Shown here: positions 37,711 through 47,163 of the stretch, piece after piece
How positions within the stretch are numbered: position 1 is the first letter of the stretch
Layout: every line of letters begins with the position of its first letter
NCBI GenBank assembly: GCA_024223715.1
Contig: JAAEOA010000175.1
Coordinates: 1-61,043, forward strand
Direction of reading: 5' to 3'
From: a bacterium
GTDB lineage: Bacteria > Krumholzibacteriota > Krumholzibacteriia > LZORAL124-64-63
Length of the DNA: 61,043 nucleotides
Notes under the pieces: model-generated
What the model was told of the DNA's origin: nothing
Databases searched by the model: none
What the model saw: the letters and a program-made list of their open reading frames with translations, nothing else
Program-made: the position numbers and the translations under genes

Positions 37711-37861
37711 TCACGTTCGAAATTAAGATAATGTGGCCAGGGGATTGTTTTTGAACTTGAACAAATCCTTAAGTGGGGGCATTGTCTGAGCGAATTGCAT
37801 TTGTCGAATTAAATCGAATGGGTCGATACAGGCATTTTCTACCTCAAAGGGGGCGAGTCGC

Positions 37862-38572
37862 TTGGCTCCGGAAAACCAAGACCTCAATACGGGTTCGAAC
37901 CCTGATTCCAGCACAACCGTAACCGATAGATTTGTATTTCCTCAATGGGCCAACAAGATGCGAGAACTGTCCGCAGTTCTCGCCGTCGGTGGTTTAGTCT
38001 ACGCGGTGGTGCTGATCACAGGAGTATTTTCCCCTGAAATGTCGGCTATTGGCTATGCGCCGGTTCAACCGGTCGAATACAGTCATAAGCTGCACGCAGG
38101 TGAATTGGGCATGGATTGTCGCTATTGCCATACCAGCGTGGAAACTACGGCCAAGGCGAATATTCCGCCAACGGCCACTTGCATGAATTGCCATGCTTAC
38201 ATCAAAACCGAAAGTCCCAAATTGGAAATGGTCCGGGCCAGCGCGGCTTCGGGCGAAGCCATCCCCTGGGTGCGGGTCCACGATCTGCCGGATTTTGTAT
38301 ACTTCAACCACGCCGGACACATTCAGTCTGGAGTGGGCTGTGTCAGCTGCCACGGCAGGGTGGACAACATGGACGTTGTCGAGCAGACCGAAGCTTTGAC
38401 CATGGGGTGGTGCCTGGCCTGTCACCGGGCCCCCGAAAAGAATTTACGACCCAAAGAATTTGTGACGGCCATGGAATGGAAGGCCTCCGGCGATCCTGTC
38501 GCTTTTGGCGCCGCATTGCGTAAAAAGCACGAGATTGACCCGTCTGAAGATTGTACCACCTGTCACCGTTAG
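37862..38572 (+). CDS. actA: Alternative complex III subunit A, pentaheme cytochrome c
   Basis: Predicted 236 residues with one TM anchor (LSAVLAVGGLVYAVVLITGV) and five c-type heme sites: CRYCH, CMNCH, CVSCH, CLACH and CTTCH. That is the heme count of ActA in Rhodothermus. ActA accepts electrons from ActB and passes them to the monoheme subunit or directly to the terminal oxidase. TTG 37862 is used as start because AAAGGGGG lies 8 bases upstream and no ATG is available. First gene of the act operon; actB begins 12 bases later. Confidence 0.93.
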   Translation: MAPENQDLNTGSNPDSSTTVTDRFVFPQWANKMRELSAVLAVGGLVYAVVLITGVFSPEMSAIGYAPVQPVEYSHKLHAGELGMDCRYCHTSVETTAKANIPPTATCMNCHAYIKTESPKLEMVRASAASGEAIPWVRVHDLPDFVYFNHAGHIQSGVGCVSCHGRVDNMDVVEQTEALTMGWCLACHRAPEKNLRPKEFVTAMEWKASGDPVAFGAALRKKHEIDPSEDCTTCHR

Positions 38573-38584
38573 GGAAGGTTTCGA

Positions 38585-41500
38585 ATGTCCGGAATGTCCG
38601 AGAACGTGAGCAATATGCATAGCGGCAAAAGCTACTGGCGCAGTCTTCAGGAGTTGGCGGATACCGATGAGTTCCGCGAACAACTGGAAAATGAATTTCC
38701 CGGTGGCATTGATGCCCCGGTAAGTGGCATGAGCCGTCGCCGTTTCCTGCAGGTCATGTCCGCGTCCATTGCCATGGTTTCGCTGGCCGGTTGTCGCTGG
38801 CCCGAAGAAAAGATCATGCCTTATGCCCACCGGGCTCCTGGCGTTGATCCTGGTGTAACACGCAAGTTCGCCACTACCATGGAGTTGGGCCCAGTGCCCA
38901 CGGCTTTGTTAGCTACCAGTTATGATGGTCGTCCCATCAAAATTGATGGCAATCCCGATTTTAAACTCAGTGGTGGTGCCACCAGTGCTTTTGCACAGGC
39001 CAGCGTTCTGGATTTGTACGATCCTAACCGCAGCACTGCCCTTATTAAGCGTGATGGCGGCCAGGTCAGCAATCCCACCTGGGATGAGTTTCTGGCTGAA
39101 GCAAAAAGTCTGAAAAAAGGAATTAAAAAGACAGCCTTCCTTACTGAAGTCACCTCTTCTCCTTCGGTGTGGTACACCATGGGGCGTCTGGCTGGCAAAG
39201 GTGCCCGGGTTTATACCTGGGAAGCTGTTTGCCGGGTCAACGAAGTTATGGGTGCGGTTCAGGCGTTTGGAACGCCTGCCAAGACCCAGTTGGATCTGAC
39301 CCAAGCTCAAATCATTGTCGATTTCGACGCCAACATGATGCAGGACCATCCGACGGCTCTGCGCAACGCCAGGCAATTTGCCAAGGGTCGGCGTCCTGAA
39401 TCCGGACACATGAACCGGCTGTACTGCTACGAAAACAACTTCTCGGTTACTGGCGGACAAGCCGATCATCGTTTCCCCACCGCTGCTGGCGATGTGGGAG
39501 CTGCTGTTTGGGCCCTGGCTGCTGAACTGGTTCTGGGCGAAGGCCTGCCTCTTCCCGAGGGCGCTGGTTTCAATCGTGGCGACCTGAATTCCTGGCGTCA
39601 CCACAAGGCTGCTGGCGAACACGTTTCCGCCTTGGCAAAAGATCTGATGGCCAACCGTGGTCACAGCCTGTTGCTGGCTGGAATGCGTCAGCCTGCTGAA
39701 GTCCACGCCATGGTTTACACTTTGAACGCGGCTTTGGGCAACTCCGGTAAATCCATCAGTTACCTGCCTATGCAAATGCCCGAGTTCAAAAACATCAGTG
39801 ATCTGGTGAACGACCTGAACTCCGGTTCCATCGAAACCCTGGTTATGCTCGGTGGCAACCCTGTTTATAACGCTCCTGCAGATCTGAATTTTGCAGATGC
39901 CATGATGAAAGCCAAAAACCGCATTCATTTGGCCGATTCAGACAACGCAACTTCCCAAAAGTGCACCTGGCACCTGCCAAAGGCTCACTACCTTGAGAGC
40001 TGGGGAGACGCCGTGGCCTGGGATGGAACCTACATGGCTGTGCAGCCATTGATTGCTCCTCTGTTTGGTGGAAAAACCAATACAGAAGTTCTTTCAGCGT
40101 TCAATTCCCGCAAGCCAAAAAGCAGTTTCGACAAAACACGCTCTTCATTCTCGGTAATGACTGGTGGTTCGCCAAGAACTCCCAATAACAACCCCGAGTT
40201 TGAAAAACGCTGGAGTCGCTTCATTCACGATGGTCACCTTTCCATGCCCCAAATGATGGAAGTCTCGGCTCTGCCGTTAATTGGCCAGGATATTGTTCCA
40301 CCGGCCAGGGGTCATGCTTTGTCCAAGGACAATCTGGAAATCAGCTTTGCTCTGGATCAGTCGGTTTATGACGGCCGTTTCGCCAACAATGCCTGGTTGC
40401 AGGAGTTGCCCGATTTCATGACCAAGCTGACCTGGGATAACGCCGCTATGGTGAGCCCGGCGACAGCCGATGAACTGGGCATCAAACAAGGCGACCTGGT
40501 GAATATGGAATATGGCGGAACCAGCATGGAAGCCGCTGTTTATGTCATGCCCGGTCAGGCCAGGTATTCAATTACGGCCAACCTTGGTTATGGCAACGAA
40601 GAATCAGGTCCCATCGCTAAAGGCGCCGGGTTTGATTTTCATAAACTGCGCACCTGGAAAAACCTGGACACGGGTCAGGGGCTGAAAATTTCCCCGACGG
40701 GTAAATCTTATGCTCTGGCCACCACACAGGATCATCACGCTATTGATGATGCCGGGGCTCAGGAAATTCAAAAACGTGTGCCGGCCCTTGTGCGTCAGGG
40801 GACGGTCGACGATTACAACAATCATCCTGAATTTGTTGATCACCTGGGATTGCACCATCCACCGCTGAAATCTCTGTGGAAAGAACACGAGTACACAGGC
40901 TACAAGTGGGGCATGGCCATCGACCTGAACGTTTGCAACGGCTGTAACGCCTGTATTCTGGGTTGTCAGAGTGAAAACAACGTTGCGGTGGTGGGAAAAG
41001 ACGAAGTGGCCCGCGGACGGGAAATGAGCTGGCTGCGGCTGGATCGCTACTTCCTGGGCGACATGGAAAACCCCGAATGCACTCAGCAACCGGTCGGTTG
41101 TGTGCAGTGTGAAATGGCTCCCTGCGAGCAGGTTTGTCCTGTGGCGGCAACCATGCACACCGACGAAGGCCTTAACGCCATGGTTTATAACCGTTGCGTG
41201 GGAACTCGTTACTGCTCCAATAACTGCCCGTATAAAGTGCGTCGTTTTAACTGGTTTAATAACTACGAGGAAATGACTGAGGTTGAACGCCTGGTCCTGA
41301 ACCCCGATGTGACAGTTCGCTCTCGTGGGGTTATGGAAAAATGCAGCTACTGCGTGCAGCGCATTGAAGGGGCTCGGGTTACCGCCCGGGTTGAAGGAAG
41401 AAAAATTCAGGATGGCGATATTACGCCCGCCTGCGCCGAGACTTGCCCTGTCGATGCCATCACCTTTGGTGATCTGAACGACCAGCACAGTCAGGTTAGC

Positions 41501-41683
41501 AAATTGCGCGAGGACAGCCGGTCTTACGATCTGCTTGAATACCTGAACATAAAGCCGCGCACTTTCTACATGGCCCGAATTCGCAATCCGAATCCGGCCA
41601 TCGCACCGGCCAGCCATGATGGTGGCCATGGAAATGAAAAGAATGAAGGCCACGCCACTGAACACGGCGGAGCCCACGGTTAG
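38585..41683 (+). CDS. actB: Alternative complex III subunit B, Fe-S/molybdopterin-oxidoreductase-like
   Basis: Predicted 1032 residues. A twin-arginine-type motif (MSRRRFLQVMSASIAMVSLA) runs into a Cys (LAGC), as in lipid-anchored ActB. Residues about 80-740 are a molybdopterin-oxidoreductase-like fold that in this family has no cofactor. The C-terminal part binds four clusters: CNGCNACILGCQSENN (from about residue 784), CVQCEMAPCEQVCPVAATMH, CVGTRYCSNNCPYKVRRF, and CSYCVQRI with CAETCPVDAITFGD. These are normally three 4Fe-4S plus one 3Fe-4S. Electrons from quinol at ActC pass along them to ActA. GGAAGG precedes the ATG. Confidence 0.95.
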   Translation: MSGMSENVSNMHSGKSYWRSLQELADTDEFREQLENEFPGGIDAPVSGMSRRRFLQVMSASIAMVSLAGCRWPEEKIMPYAHRAPGVDPGVTRKFATTMELGPVPTALLATSYDGRPIKIDGNPDFKLSGGATSAFAQASVLDLYDPNRSTALIKRDGGQVSNPTWDEFLAEAKSLKKGIKKTAFLTEVTSSPSVWYTMGRLAGKGARVYTWEAVCRVNEVMGAVQAFGTPAKTQLDLTQAQIIVDFDANMMQDHPTALRNARQFAKGRRPESGHMNRLYCYENNFSVTGGQADHRFPTAAGDVGAAVWALAAELVLGEGLPLPEGAGFNRGDLNSWRHHKAAGEHVSALAKDLMANRGHSLLLAGMRQPAEVHAMVYTLNAALGNSGKSISYLPMQMPEFKNISDLVNDLNSGSIETLVMLGGNPVYNAPADLNFADAMMKAKNRIHLADSDNATSQKCTWHLPKAHYLESWGDAVAWDGTYMAVQPLIAPLFGGKTNTEVLSAFNSRKPKSSFDKTRSSFSVMTGGSPRTPNNNPEFEKRWSRFIHDGHLSMPQMMEVSALPLIGQDIVPPARGHALSKDNLEISFALDQSVYDGRFANNAWLQELPDFMTKLTWDNAAMVSPATADELGIKQGDLVNMEYGGTSMEAAVYVMPGQARYSITANLGYGNEESGPIAKGAGFDFHKLRTWKNLDTGQGLKISPTGKSYALATTQDHHAIDDAGAQEIQKRVPALVRQGTVDDYNNHPEFVDHLGLHHPPLKSLWKEHEYTGYKWGMAIDLNVCNGCNACILGCQSENNVAVVGKDEVARGREMSWLRLDRYFLGDMENPECTQQPVGCVQCEMAPCEQVCPVAATMHTDEGLNAMVYNRCVGTRYCSNNCPYKVRRFNWFNNYEEMTEVERLVLNPDVTVRSRGVMEKCSYCVQRIEGARVTARVEGRKIQDGDITPACAETCPVDAITFGDLNDQHSQVSKLREDSRSYDLLEYLNIKPRTFYMARIRNPNPAIAPASHDGGHGNEKNEGHATEHGGAHG

Positions 41684-41780
41684 AAGATAGATTGCTGCTG
41701 TGGCTTTCGGGCTGCGGCAAAATAAAAAAATGTGTCAATCGTTCCTGGAACCGAGATTTAACGGAACTGGAGCCCGTAGT

Positions 41781-43241
41781 ATGAACTCGTCGGTCACCGA
41801 CTATAATGACAACACAGTGGACGACCCCACCAAACCGGTGGAGCTGATCCTTGGGAATCAGAATTTCACGGACATTACCGAGACCGTTTCGGATATTGTC
41901 CTGGAATCCAAAACACCCAAAATCTGGTACATAGCCTTTGGGTTTACATCCAGCTTAACTGGTGTTCTTTTCCTGATGATTGCTTACCTCTTTGTAAAAG
42001 GTGTGGGTGTTTGGGGTCTGAACAATCCGGTCAGCTGGGGCTGGGCCATTGTGAACTTTGTATTCTGGGTGGGCATTGGCCACGCGGGTACATTGATCTC
42101 GGCTATCCTCTTTCTGTTAAGGCAGAAGTGGCGTACCAGTATTAACCGTTTTGCCGAGGCGATGACGATCTTTGCGGTGATTTGCGCGGGAATTTTCCCG
42201 GGTATTCACGTGGGTCGTGTCTGGGTGGTTTACTGGTTGTTCCCTATTCCCAACTATCAATCCATGTGGCCCAACTTCCGCAGTCCTTTGCTGTGGGATG
42301 TTTTTGCCGTGGGAACATACGCGACCGTTTCGCTGCTGTTCTGGTACATGGGCATGGTTCCGGATCTGGCTACTTTCCGCGATCGGGCCAAAGGGCGTGT
42401 CCAACAAATCGTTTATGGTGTTCTGTCTCTGGGGTGGCGTGGAAGTCACCGCCACTGGCACCGTTACGAAAAAGCCTACCTGCTGCTTGCCGGTCTGGCC
42501 ACACCGCTGGTTCTTTCAGTTCACTCGGTGGTGTCTTTTGACTTTGCCACCGCCAACCTGCCCGGTTGGCATACAACCATTTTCCCGCCCTACTTTGTGG
42601 CCGGCGCCGTATTCAGTGGCTTTGCCATGGTGGGTACTATCCTCATTCCGGCGCGTCAGTATTTTGGACTTAAGTCCATTATTACGGTTCATCATCTTGA
42701 AAACATGAACAAGATCATTCTGGCCACCGGTAGTATGGTTGGGTTTGCCTACGCCACAGAGTTTTTCATTGCCTGGTATGGCGGCAATCCTTACGAAAGT
42801 TTTGCTTTCGTAAACCGGGCTTTTGGTCCTTACGCCTGGGCGTACTGGATCATGGTCAGCTGCAACGTAATTACTCCACAGTTGTTTTGGTCGAAGAAAA
42901 TTCGCACCAACATTGGCATCATGTGGGTCATGTACATCTTTGTGAACATTGGCATGTGGTTCGAGCGTTTCGTGATTACCGTCTCTTCGCTGAGTCGTGA
43001 CTTCCTGCCTTCATCCTGGGCTTACTACGATCCGACTTTGGTTGATATTCTGACGTTTGTTGGCAGCTTTGGGCTCTTCTTTACCCTGGTTCTGCTCTTC
43101 ATTCGCTTCGCACCCATGATTGCCATGGCAGAAGTGAAAACTGTGATGCCTATTGCCGATGCCCATGGTGGCGAACGCCGTGCGGTGGGAGATTATCACG
43201 GCGATATTCCAAAAGATGATCAGGAAGGGGGAAGCCACTAA
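41781..43241 (+). CDS. actC: Alternative complex III subunit C, NrfD-like quinol-oxidising membrane protein
   Basis: Predicted 486 residues, ten TM helices of the NrfD/PsrC fold. Recognisable segments: [60 protein letters not shown] and [20 protein letters not shown], with the His and Asp residues proposed for quinol binding and proton movement. ATG 41781 is preferred because GGAG lies 8 bases upstream; an open extension to 41700 has no ribosome site. The final A of the TAA is the first base of the actD start codon. Confidence 0.94.
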   Translation: MNSSVTDYNDNTVDDPTKPVELILGNQNFTDITETVSDIVLESKTPKIWYIAFGFTSSLTGVLFLMIAYLFVKGVGVWGLNNPVSWGWAIVNFVFWVGIGHAGTLISAILFLLRQKWRTSINRFAEAMTIFAVICAGIFPGIHVGRVWVVYWLFPIPNYQSMWPNFRSPLLWDVFAVGTYATVSLLFWYMGMVPDLATFRDRAKGRVQQIVYGVLSLGWRGSHRHWHRYEKAYLLLAGLATPLVLSVHSVVSFDFATANLPGWHTTIFPPYFVAGAVFSGFAMVGTILIPARQYFGLKSIITVHHLENMNKIILATGSMVGFAYATEFFIAWYGGNPYESFAFVNRAFGPYAWAYWIMVSCNVITPQLFWSKKIRTNIGIMWVMYIFVNIGMWFERFVITVSSLSRDFLPSSWAYYDPTLVDILTFVGSFGLFFTLVLLFIRFAPMIAMAEVKTVMPIADAHGGERRAVGDYHGDIPKDDQEGGSH

Positions 43242-43801
43242 TGAGTGCAACACTGAAAACAGGCGCCCTCTACGGTCTGATGGTTGAATTTGAAGATGTG
43301 CCGGATCTGGTCCACGCCGTTGAAAAATGTCGTGACCAGGGTTTTAAACACTGGGATGTGCACACGCCATTCCCGGTTCACGGTATGGATGCGGCCATGG
43401 GAATTAAAGGCACTCAGTTGCCCTTTATTGTCCTGGCAGGCGGGGCCACTGGTTTTGGCCTGGCCACGCTCATGCAGTGGTGGATGAACGCCGTGGATTA
43501 TCCATTCATAATTTCGGGTAAGCCCTTTTTTGGCATCCCGGCCAACATTCCCATCATGTTTGAATTGACGGTTTTGCTTTCCGCATTCTCCGCTTTCTTC
43601 GGCATGTGGATTTTGAACGGATTGCCCAAGTGGTACCATCCCCTGTTCACCAGCAAAAGATTCACCAGGGCAACCTCGGATCGGTTCTTCATTGTGGTTG
43701 AAGCCCGGGATCCGAAGTTCCAACTGGAAAAAACACGCGATTTCCTGTCCTCACTGGGCGGGAATGTAGTGGAAGAAATCAACGAAAGTGCGGAGGACTA
43801 A
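43241..43801 (+). CDS. actD: Alternative complex III subunit D (DUF3341)
   Basis: Predicted 186 residues of DUF3341: LYGLMVEFEDVPDLVHAVEK, then KHWDVHTPFPVHGMDAAMGI, two central TM helices (LPFIVLAGGATGFGLATLMQ and IPIMFELTVLLSAFSAFFGM) and a cytoplasmic tail. ActD is a structural membrane subunit contacting ActC/ActF. Its ATG overlaps the actC stop by one base (TAATG), and actE follows after 3 bases, so the genes are tightly coupled. Confidence 0.93.
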   Translation: MSATLKTGALYGLMVEFEDVPDLVHAVEKCRDQGFKHWDVHTPFPVHGMDAAMGIKGTQLPFIVLAGGATGFGLATLMQWWMNAVDYPFIISGKPFFGIPANIPIMFELTVLLSAFSAFFGMWILNGLPKWYHPLFTSKRFTRATSDRFFIVVEARDPKFQLEKTRDFLSSLGGNVVEEINESAED

Positions 43802-43804
43802 CCG

Positions 43805-44455
43805 ATGCCTCGTCCGATTATCTACATTCTTTTGGCTTTGGTGGCCCTGAGCCTGATTCCTATCGGAATCATCTATAAAGCCAGTGCCACCCGGGGCCGG
43901 ACTGACTCACGCATTCAAGTCGTTTACGACATGGATCAGCAGTACAGTTATAAAGCCCAGCAGGAAAATCCTTTTTTCGCCGATGGCATGGCCATGCGAA
44001 GCCAAATCGAAGGCACGGTAGCCAAAGGTTTCCTGAATGAAAATCCAGTGCTGTTTACCGGCACGACCGATGGTGATACGACCTGGGTCGTAGATTTGCC
44101 AATGGCTGTAACGGCTGATCTGATGGATCGTGGGCAGGAAAGATTCAACATCTTCTGCGCTCCCTGCCATGGTATCAGCGGCAACGGCAACGGGCCTGTC
44201 GATATTCGTGCGGCTGCCCTGGGTGAAGGCACCTGGGCAACCCCCACTGATATGGCCAGCCAGACGGTGATTGACCAGCCGGCGGGCCAGATTTACAACA
44301 CCATCAAAAACGGAATCAGAAACATGCCGGCCTACGGTGCACAAATTAGCGCCGAAGACTGTTGGGCCGTTGTGGCCTATGTGCGGGCCATTCAGGCTTC
44401 GCGAAATTCGAATTACGACGACCTTCCTGCTGAAGCTCGTCAACAGTTGAAGTAA
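43805..44455 (+). CDS. actE: Alternative complex III subunit E, monoheme cytochrome c
   Basis: Predicted 216 residues: N-terminal anchor (IIYILLALVALSLIPIGIIY), then a class I cytochrome c with FNIFCAPCHGISGNGNGPVD as heme site and Met ligand in IRNMPAYGAQISA. ActE normally docks at the periplasmic face beside ActA. It starts 3 bases after actD. The 51-base gap before actF contains a small GCCGG/CCGGC hairpin (44471-44488) without a T-tract. Confidence 0.92.
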   Translation: MPRPIIYILLALVALSLIPIGIIYKASATRGRTDSRIQVVYDMDQQYSYKAQQENPFFADGMAMRSQIEGTVAKGFLNENPVLFTGTTDGDTTWVVDLPMAVTADLMDRGQERFNIFCAPCHGISGNGNGPVDIRAAALGEGTWATPTDMASQTVIDQPAGQIYNTIKNGIRNMPAYGAQISAEDCWAVVAYVRAIQASRNSNYDDLPAEARQQLK

Positions 44456-44506
44456 CCGTAACTATCCTGCGCCGGTTTTATCGCCGGCCAGCATGGGGAG
44501 AACGAC

Positions 44507-45712
44507 TTGGCTCATCACGTTCCCAGCCTTGACGATACCAAGACTACTTTAGATGGTCTTGGCTCAAAGGTATTCACCATCAGTGCCATTATTGGTGTGG
44601 TCGGCCTGGCCGCCACCGCTGGCCTTGGTGCTGCCGAAGGTGACGGCTTCCGTCATTTTGGTTTCACCTATTTGGTGAACTTCGCGTTTTTCCTGTCCAT
44701 CAGTTTGGGTGCCATGGTGTTTTTACCCATCCACTACCTGACTAAAAGCAGTTGGGGAGTGGTGGCCCGTCGCATGATGGAAGTCATTGCCGCGGTCATG
44801 CCTCTGATGGCTGTGTTGGCCATCCCGGTAATTTTCCTGGCTGGACAGATTTACGGCTGGGCAACACCCGAAGCCCGTGAAAGTCATGCCCTGGCTCATA
44901 AGGCAGCGTTCCTGAGTCAGAACGCCTTCATTCTGCGTTGGGTAATTTACTTTGTTATCTGGACTGGCGTTAGCTGGTTCTTCTGGCGCAACAGTGTGAA
45001 GCAGGATGCCGACGGCGACTTGGGTCTGACCCGACGCCTGGAAAATTACAGTGGTTTCTGTTTACTGATCAGTGCTTTGAGTATTGCTCTTGCAGCCTTC
45101 GATTTGCTAATGAGTGTAGACTTCATCTGGTTCAGTACCATGTTCGGTGTATATTACTGGGCCGGTGGATTTGTCTCTTTCTTTGCCGTGCTCACCCTGG
45201 TGACTTTCGGTTTGCAAAATACCGGTCGTCTGACCAAAATCATCAGCCCCGAACACGTTCACGATTACGGCAAGCTGATGTTCGCTTTCACGTTCTTCTG
45301 GGGTTACATCGCTTTCAGTCAGTATATGCTGTACTGGTACGCCAATGTGCCTGAAGAAACAGCCTGGTATTTACTGCGTTCGAGCAACGGTTGGGGAATT
45401 GTCGGTTTTGTGACTCTTTTTGCCACCTTTGCTTTGCCATTCCTGGGACTTATCTCCCGATTTGCCAAACGCCGTCGCAAGATTGTGGCCTTCTGGGCCA
45501 TTTGGATCATCGTGGCCCAATGGGTGAATCTTTACTGGGTGGTTATGCCTGAATTCAGCGCAACATTCACAATTAGCATTATGGATCTGACTTGCTTCTT
45601 TGGAGTCGGCGGCCTATGGCTGGCTGGAATTACCAAATTGGCCACGGGAGCTTCTCTGGTTCCGGTGAAAGATCCCCGTCTGGACGAAAGTCTGCGCTTC
45701 GAGAATGCATAG
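44507..45712 (+). CDS. actF: Alternative complex III subunit F, second NrfD-like membrane protein
   Basis: Predicted 401 residues with ten TM segments: VFTISAIIGVVGLAATAGLG, FLSISLGAMVFLPIHYLTKS, WVIYFVIWTGVSWFFWRNSV, FTFFWGYIAFSQYMLYWYAN and LYWVVMPEFSATFTISIMDL. ActF is the paralogue of ActC that contacts the oxidase in ACIII supercomplexes. The start is TTG 44507, six bases after GGGGAG; no ATG fits. It ends the core act set, and an AGGAGAT site 47 bases later begins the next gene. Confidence 0.92.
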   Translation: MAHHVPSLDDTKTTLDGLGSKVFTISAIIGVVGLAATAGLGAAEGDGFRHFGFTYLVNFAFFLSISLGAMVFLPIHYLTKSSWGVVARRMMEVIAAVMPLMAVLAIPVIFLAGQIYGWATPEARESHALAHKAAFLSQNAFILRWVIYFVIWTGVSWFFWRNSVKQDADGDLGLTRRLENYSGFCLLISALSIALAAFDLLMSVDFIWFSTMFGVYYWAGGFVSFFAVLTLVTFGLQNTGRLTKIISPEHVHDYGKLMFAFTFFWGYIAFSQYMLYWYANVPEETAWYLLRSSNGWGIVGFVTLFATFALPFLGLISRFAKRRRKIVAFWAIWIIVAQWVNLYWVVMPEFSATFTISIMDLTCFFGVGGLWLAGITKLATGASLVPVKDPRLDESLRFENA

Positions 45713-45766
45713 ATAAGTCGGAATTGCTTTAGACAGTTCGACGATGAAATAGATCAGGAGATAAAA

Positions 45767-46069
45767 ATGGCAGATGCGGTAACAACTGAAAAAGGCACAG
45801 GGTTCAACTTTCCTGCTGTGGTGATTCTTGCCATCGCGGTATTGGTCTTTGTGTACGCCCTGTCCCTGTTCCTTCAGGGTGGGTACAACAAGGTTCATGA
45901 TCTGGAATTCCAGGCCAAGGTATTCGATGCCGAAAGCATGGCCACCGGGCCACTGGCAGAGCAACAGGCCATTCTGGATAAAGGCTATCGCTGGGTGGAT
46001 CGGGCCAACGGAAAAGTGGGCATGTCCATTGATGATGCCAAAAAATTAGTAGTGAGCAAGGACCGGTAA
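45767..46069 (+). CDS. Small single-TM protein between ACIII and the oxidase-like pair
   Basis: Predicted 100 residues: short cytoplasmic N-terminus, one TM helix (FPAVVILAIAVLVFVYALSL), then a soluble segment ending GYRWVDRANGKVGMSIDDAK. The Y-x-WVDr-x-x-G-x-V-x-x-x-IDxA pattern recurs in small proteins found beside oxidase or ACIII genes in several phyla. It may correspond to an accessory ACIII subunit (ActG-like) or to a partner of the oxidase-like pair downstream. AGGAGAT lies 5-6 bases before the ATG. No cofactor motif. Confidence 0.65.
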   Translation: MADAVTTEKGTGFNFPAVVILAIAVLVFVYALSLFLQGGYNKVHDLEFQAKVFDAESMATGPLAEQQAILDKGYRWVDRANGKVGMSIDDAKKLVVSKDR

Positions 46070-46079
46070 TTCCGGTCCT
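46059..46079 (+). terminator. Hairpin at the end of the small TM protein gene
   Basis: A perfect 8-bp stem (AGGACCGG with CCGGTCCT) and a 5-base loop span the stop codon. The following sequence is only moderately T-rich, so it may attenuate rather than end transcription before the oxidase-like pair. Confidence 0.45.
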
Positions 46080-46152
46080 GGTTTGTGAGTTTAAAACAGT
46101 TTGAAGTTGATGACCAGACCGGTTGCCGAAAAACGGCAGCCCGAAAGGAATC

Positions 46153-47163
46153 ATGATTTTGAGTGGAGCAATACCTTTCGTGGGATCAGGCAAATTAGCA
46201 GCTTGGTTCCCCCCGGATGCCTCCTTTCACGCCAGTGAGATGGATTCAGCCTTTTTCACCATTTATATGGCGGCAGCATTTGCCGTAATTCTGGTGGTCG
46301 GATTGGCCTTTCTCTTTGTCATGCAAAACCGGCGTAAGGACAAAAACGAAAAAGCACTCCCTACCGGAAAAGCGAATATGCTTTTTCAGGGTCTCTGGGT
46401 TTTATGTGCCCTTGGGCTGGCTTTGTTTGCCTTCAACCTGGACTTCTGCGGTTTTATGGACCGTCAGGTGGCTCCTGGAAATGCAACGCAAATTGAAGTA
46501 ACCGCCCGCCAGTGGGATTACGACTTTGTCTATCCCAATGGTCATGTGGCCGACACTCTTCACGTTTCCATAGGTGAGGCCGTTCAGCTTAACCTAACCA
46601 GTGAAGATGTTGTTCACTCCTTAACGATTCCCGCTCTGCGTTTAAACCAGGCGGCACTGCCCGGTCAGAAAACCAGCGCCTGGTTCCGGGCTGACCGTCA
46701 AGGCACTTACGACGTGCGCAGCAATATTTACAGCGGAAAAGGTTACCCGGGCATGCAAACAGCTCTGGTCACCCACACCGAAGCCGGTTTTGACAAATGG
46801 ATGGCATCGGTAACGGATATTTTTGCCGGCAAAACCATGGAAGAAGTGGGCGAGCTGCTTTACAACAAACATGGTTGCAAGGCTTGTCACAGTATCGACG
46901 GTGTGAAGCTGGTGGGGCCATCTTTCAAAGATCTTTACGGTCATACTTTCGATACCAAAGAAGGTATCCAGGTTGTAGCCGACGATGCTTACATTAAAGA
47001 ATCGATTCTCACGCCAAACGTTTCGGTTATTGCCGGTTTCGAACCGGTCATGACTCCCTACGAAGGCAAGTTGAATGACAAGGAAATTGAAGCCATCACC
47101 GCCTGGTTGAAAACCATGTCTTCCCTCGGGGCAGACGGTTCCAGCCAGCAGGAGGGTAACTAA
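46153..47163 (+). CDS. Oxidase subunit II homologue lacking CuA, with fused cytochrome c
   Basis: Predicted 336 residues: two TM helices, a cupredoxin-type domain and a monoheme cytochrome c (HGCKACHSID, Cys242/Cys245/His246; distal Met in FEPVMTPYEG). Aligned with the intact subunit II at 12686-13582, the CuA loop CAEYCGEQHSQM reads SNIYSGKGYPGM. Both Cys are Ser (190, 194), the bridging Glu is Ile192 and the His is Tyr198; only Met201 and the early His155 (VVHSLTIP) remain. CuA therefore cannot form, while the cytochrome is intact. An AAGGAA site sits close to ATG 46153. It is directly followed by the subunit I homologue, with no subunit III or IV. Confidence 0.88.
   Translation: MILSGAIPFVGSGKLAAWFPPDASFHASEMDSAFFTIYMAAAFAVILVVGLAFLFVMQNRRKDKNEKALPTGKANMLFQGLWVLCALGLALFAFNLDFCGFMDRQVAPGNATQIEVTARQWDYDFVYPNGHVADTLHVSIGEAVQLNLTSEDVVHSLTIPALRLNQAALPGQKTSAWFRADRQGTYDVRSNIYSGKGYPGMQTALVTHTEAGFDKWMASVTDIFAGKTMEEVGELLYNKHGCKACHSIDGVKLVGPSFKDLYGHTFDTKEGIQVVADDAYIKESILTPNVSVIAGFEPVMTPYEGKLNDKEIEAITAWLKTMSSLGADGSSQQEGN

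Noticed and set aside
40604-41677. Long open frame on the minus strand inside actB
   Set aside because: It is a shadow of actB codon usage; the plus strand has clear Fe-S motifs throughout.
44471-44488. GCCGG/CCGGC hairpin between actE and actF as a terminator
   Set aside because: The stem is short, there is no T-tract and it lies inside a tightly linked operon.
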